From positions 1 through 6,728 of the forward strand of contig JAFKFF010000264.1 of the NCBI GenBank assembly GCA_017307315.1: 6,728 bases of DNA. The letters are read 5' to 3'. Source of the stretch: Alphaproteobacteria bacterium. Its GTDB lineage: Bacteria > Pseudomonadota > Alphaproteobacteria > Micropepsales > Micropepsaceae. The notes below the pieces were generated by a model. That model ran no database searches, was not told the origin of the DNA, and worked only from the letters and a program-made list of their open reading frames with translations. The number at the start of each line of letters is the position of its first letter. Position 1 is the first letter of the stretch. Both the position numbers and the translations under genes were made by a program. Positions 6,284 to 6,728 of the stretch are shown piece by piece.

Positions 6284-6613
6284 ATGATGACGTCTCGGGA
6301 ACCCGACAGGCTGCGTGAGTTGGGCGAGCGGCTGGAGGATGTTCAGCGCCGACAGGCGGCAAAATCCAAAGGCCCCGCGCCCACCCAATTGGGTATCGCG
6401 GGGCGGTTTGCGACCGAACTGGTCGCGGCGCTGATCGTGGGAGGCGGACTGGGATGGGGCGTGGACTGGCTCTTCGGCCGGTTCGGATTTCACACCCGAC
6501 CGGTCTTCCTGATTGTGTTTTTTGTGCTGGGCGCAGGCGCGGGTATCCGCAACGTGATGCGCGCGGCAACCGAACTTAACGCCAGAATGGCGTCGAAGGA
6601 CCTGGAGAAGTAA
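6284..6613 (+). CDS. atpI: F0F1 ATP synthase assembly protein AtpI (alphaproteobacterial type)
   Basis: AtpI is a small inner-membrane protein encoded ahead of the F0 subunits. It is thought to help assemble the c-ring and is not part of the finished enzyme. This one is 109 residues. It has a charged cytoplasmic N-terminus with heptad-like character (5-28), a first membrane segment (about 42-65, ATELVAALIVGGGLGWGVDWLF), a short basic loop, a second membrane segment (about 73-90, VFLIVFFVLGAGAG), and the basic IRNVMRAA tail typical of the alphaproteobacterial version. There are two adjacent ATG codons, at 6284 and 6287. GAGGG (6276-6280) lies three bases before the first and six before the second, so initiation at 6287 (108 residues) is at least as likely. 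The gene is preceded by its own promoter and followed after four bases by atpB, with which it is clearly co-transcribed. Confidence 0.9.
   Translation: MMTSREPDRLRELGERLEDVQRRQAAKSKGPAPTQLGIAGRFATELVAALIVGGGLGWGVDWLFGRFGFHTRPVFLIVFFVLGAGAGIRNVMRAATELNARMASKDLEK
6604..6610 (+). promoter_or_regulatory. Shine-Dalgarno of atpB, inside the end of atpI
   Basis: GGAGAAG lies seven bases before the GTG at 6618 and overlaps the last codons of atpI. It supports the GTG as the atpB start over the in-frame ATG codons at 6624 and 6639, and suggests coupled translation of the two genes. Confidence 0.6.
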
Positions 6614-6617
6614 GCCC

Positions 6618-6728
6618 GTGGCGATGACGCTTACCCCGATGGAGCAATTCGAGGTCAAGCCTCTGATGGAACAGCCGCTGTTCCATCTCGCGGGCCATCC
6701 CATCTACTTCACCAACCAATCGCTTCTG
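6618..6728 (+). CDS. atpB: F0F1 ATP synthase subunit a, N-terminal fragment
   Basis: Only the first 37 codons are in the window, and the frame is open at the right edge. The residues seen include PMEQFEVKPLM (7-17), LFHLAGHPIYFTNQSLL (21-37). The pattern 'xxQFEV ... L..l.G..I.FTN..L' is the conserved N-terminus of alphaproteobacterial subunit a, just before its first membrane helix. Subunit a forms the stator half-channels through which protons reach the c-ring. The GTG at 6618 has a well-placed Shine-Dalgarno; the ATG codons at 6624 and 6639 are weaker alternatives. It follows the atpI stop after four bases, the usual atpI-atpB arrangement of the separate F0 operon in alphaproteobacteria. 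The assignment rests on this N-terminal motif plus position. Confidence 0.85.
   Translation, partial: MAMTLTPMEQFEVKPLMEQPLFHLAGHPIYFTNQSLL

Noticed and set aside
1..6728. CRISPR array, transposon, tRNA or rRNA gene, or a new defence-type system
   Set aside because: No regularly spaced repeats, transposase motifs, terminal inverted repeats or RNA-gene signatures are visible; apart from the left-edge gene all genes belong to known housekeeping families.

Overview
The window looks like chromosomal DNA of an alphaproteobacterium. From about base 345 onward it is GC-rich with strong codon bias. The gene order is mutY divergent from a DUF721/DciA-like gene, followed by a DsbA-family thiol oxidoreductase and smc. 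A stand-alone F0 operon then opens with an alphaproteobacterial-type atpI followed by atpB. The SMC hinge and C-terminal head also read as the alphaproteobacterial form. Genus cannot be fixed from this window.

Layout. Bases 1-291 are AT-richer (about 42% GC by hand count over bases 1-300) and hold the end of an unrecognised small gene. It runs head-to-head at its 3' end with mutY (minus strand, A/G-mismatch adenine glycosylase), with four bases between the two stop codons. mutY starts near 1399. A plus-strand gene cluster starts at 1409, leaving only nine bases between the divergent starts. The cluster is a DciA-like helicase-loader protein (1409-1909), a membrane-anchored or secreted DsbA-like oxidoreductase (to 2637) and smc (2681-6049). 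A long hairpin with a short T tract overlaps the smc stop codon and probably ends the transcript. A well-formed sigma-70-type promoter (TTGACA, 17 bp, TATGGT) follows and drives atpI (6284-6613) and atpB, which runs off the right edge.

Function. mutY (DNA repair), the DciA-like gene (replication) and smc (chromosome organisation) form a genome-maintenance neighbourhood with an envelope redox gene embedded in it. The atp genes are a separate transcription unit for the ATP synthase membrane sector.

The main anomaly is in smc. The ABC signature LSGG (residues 1051-1054) is joined directly to PLDDANVERF (from residue 1055). About 29 residues normally found between them are missing, in frame. They carry the rest of the signature helix and the Walker B Asp-Glu. 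Walker A, hinge, coiled coils, D-loop remnant and H-loop are all present. Either this SMC has recently lost ATP hydrolysis, or the sequence carries an assembly or clone deletion. I see no CRISPR array, insertion sequence, tRNA, rRNA or evident novel multi-gene system.
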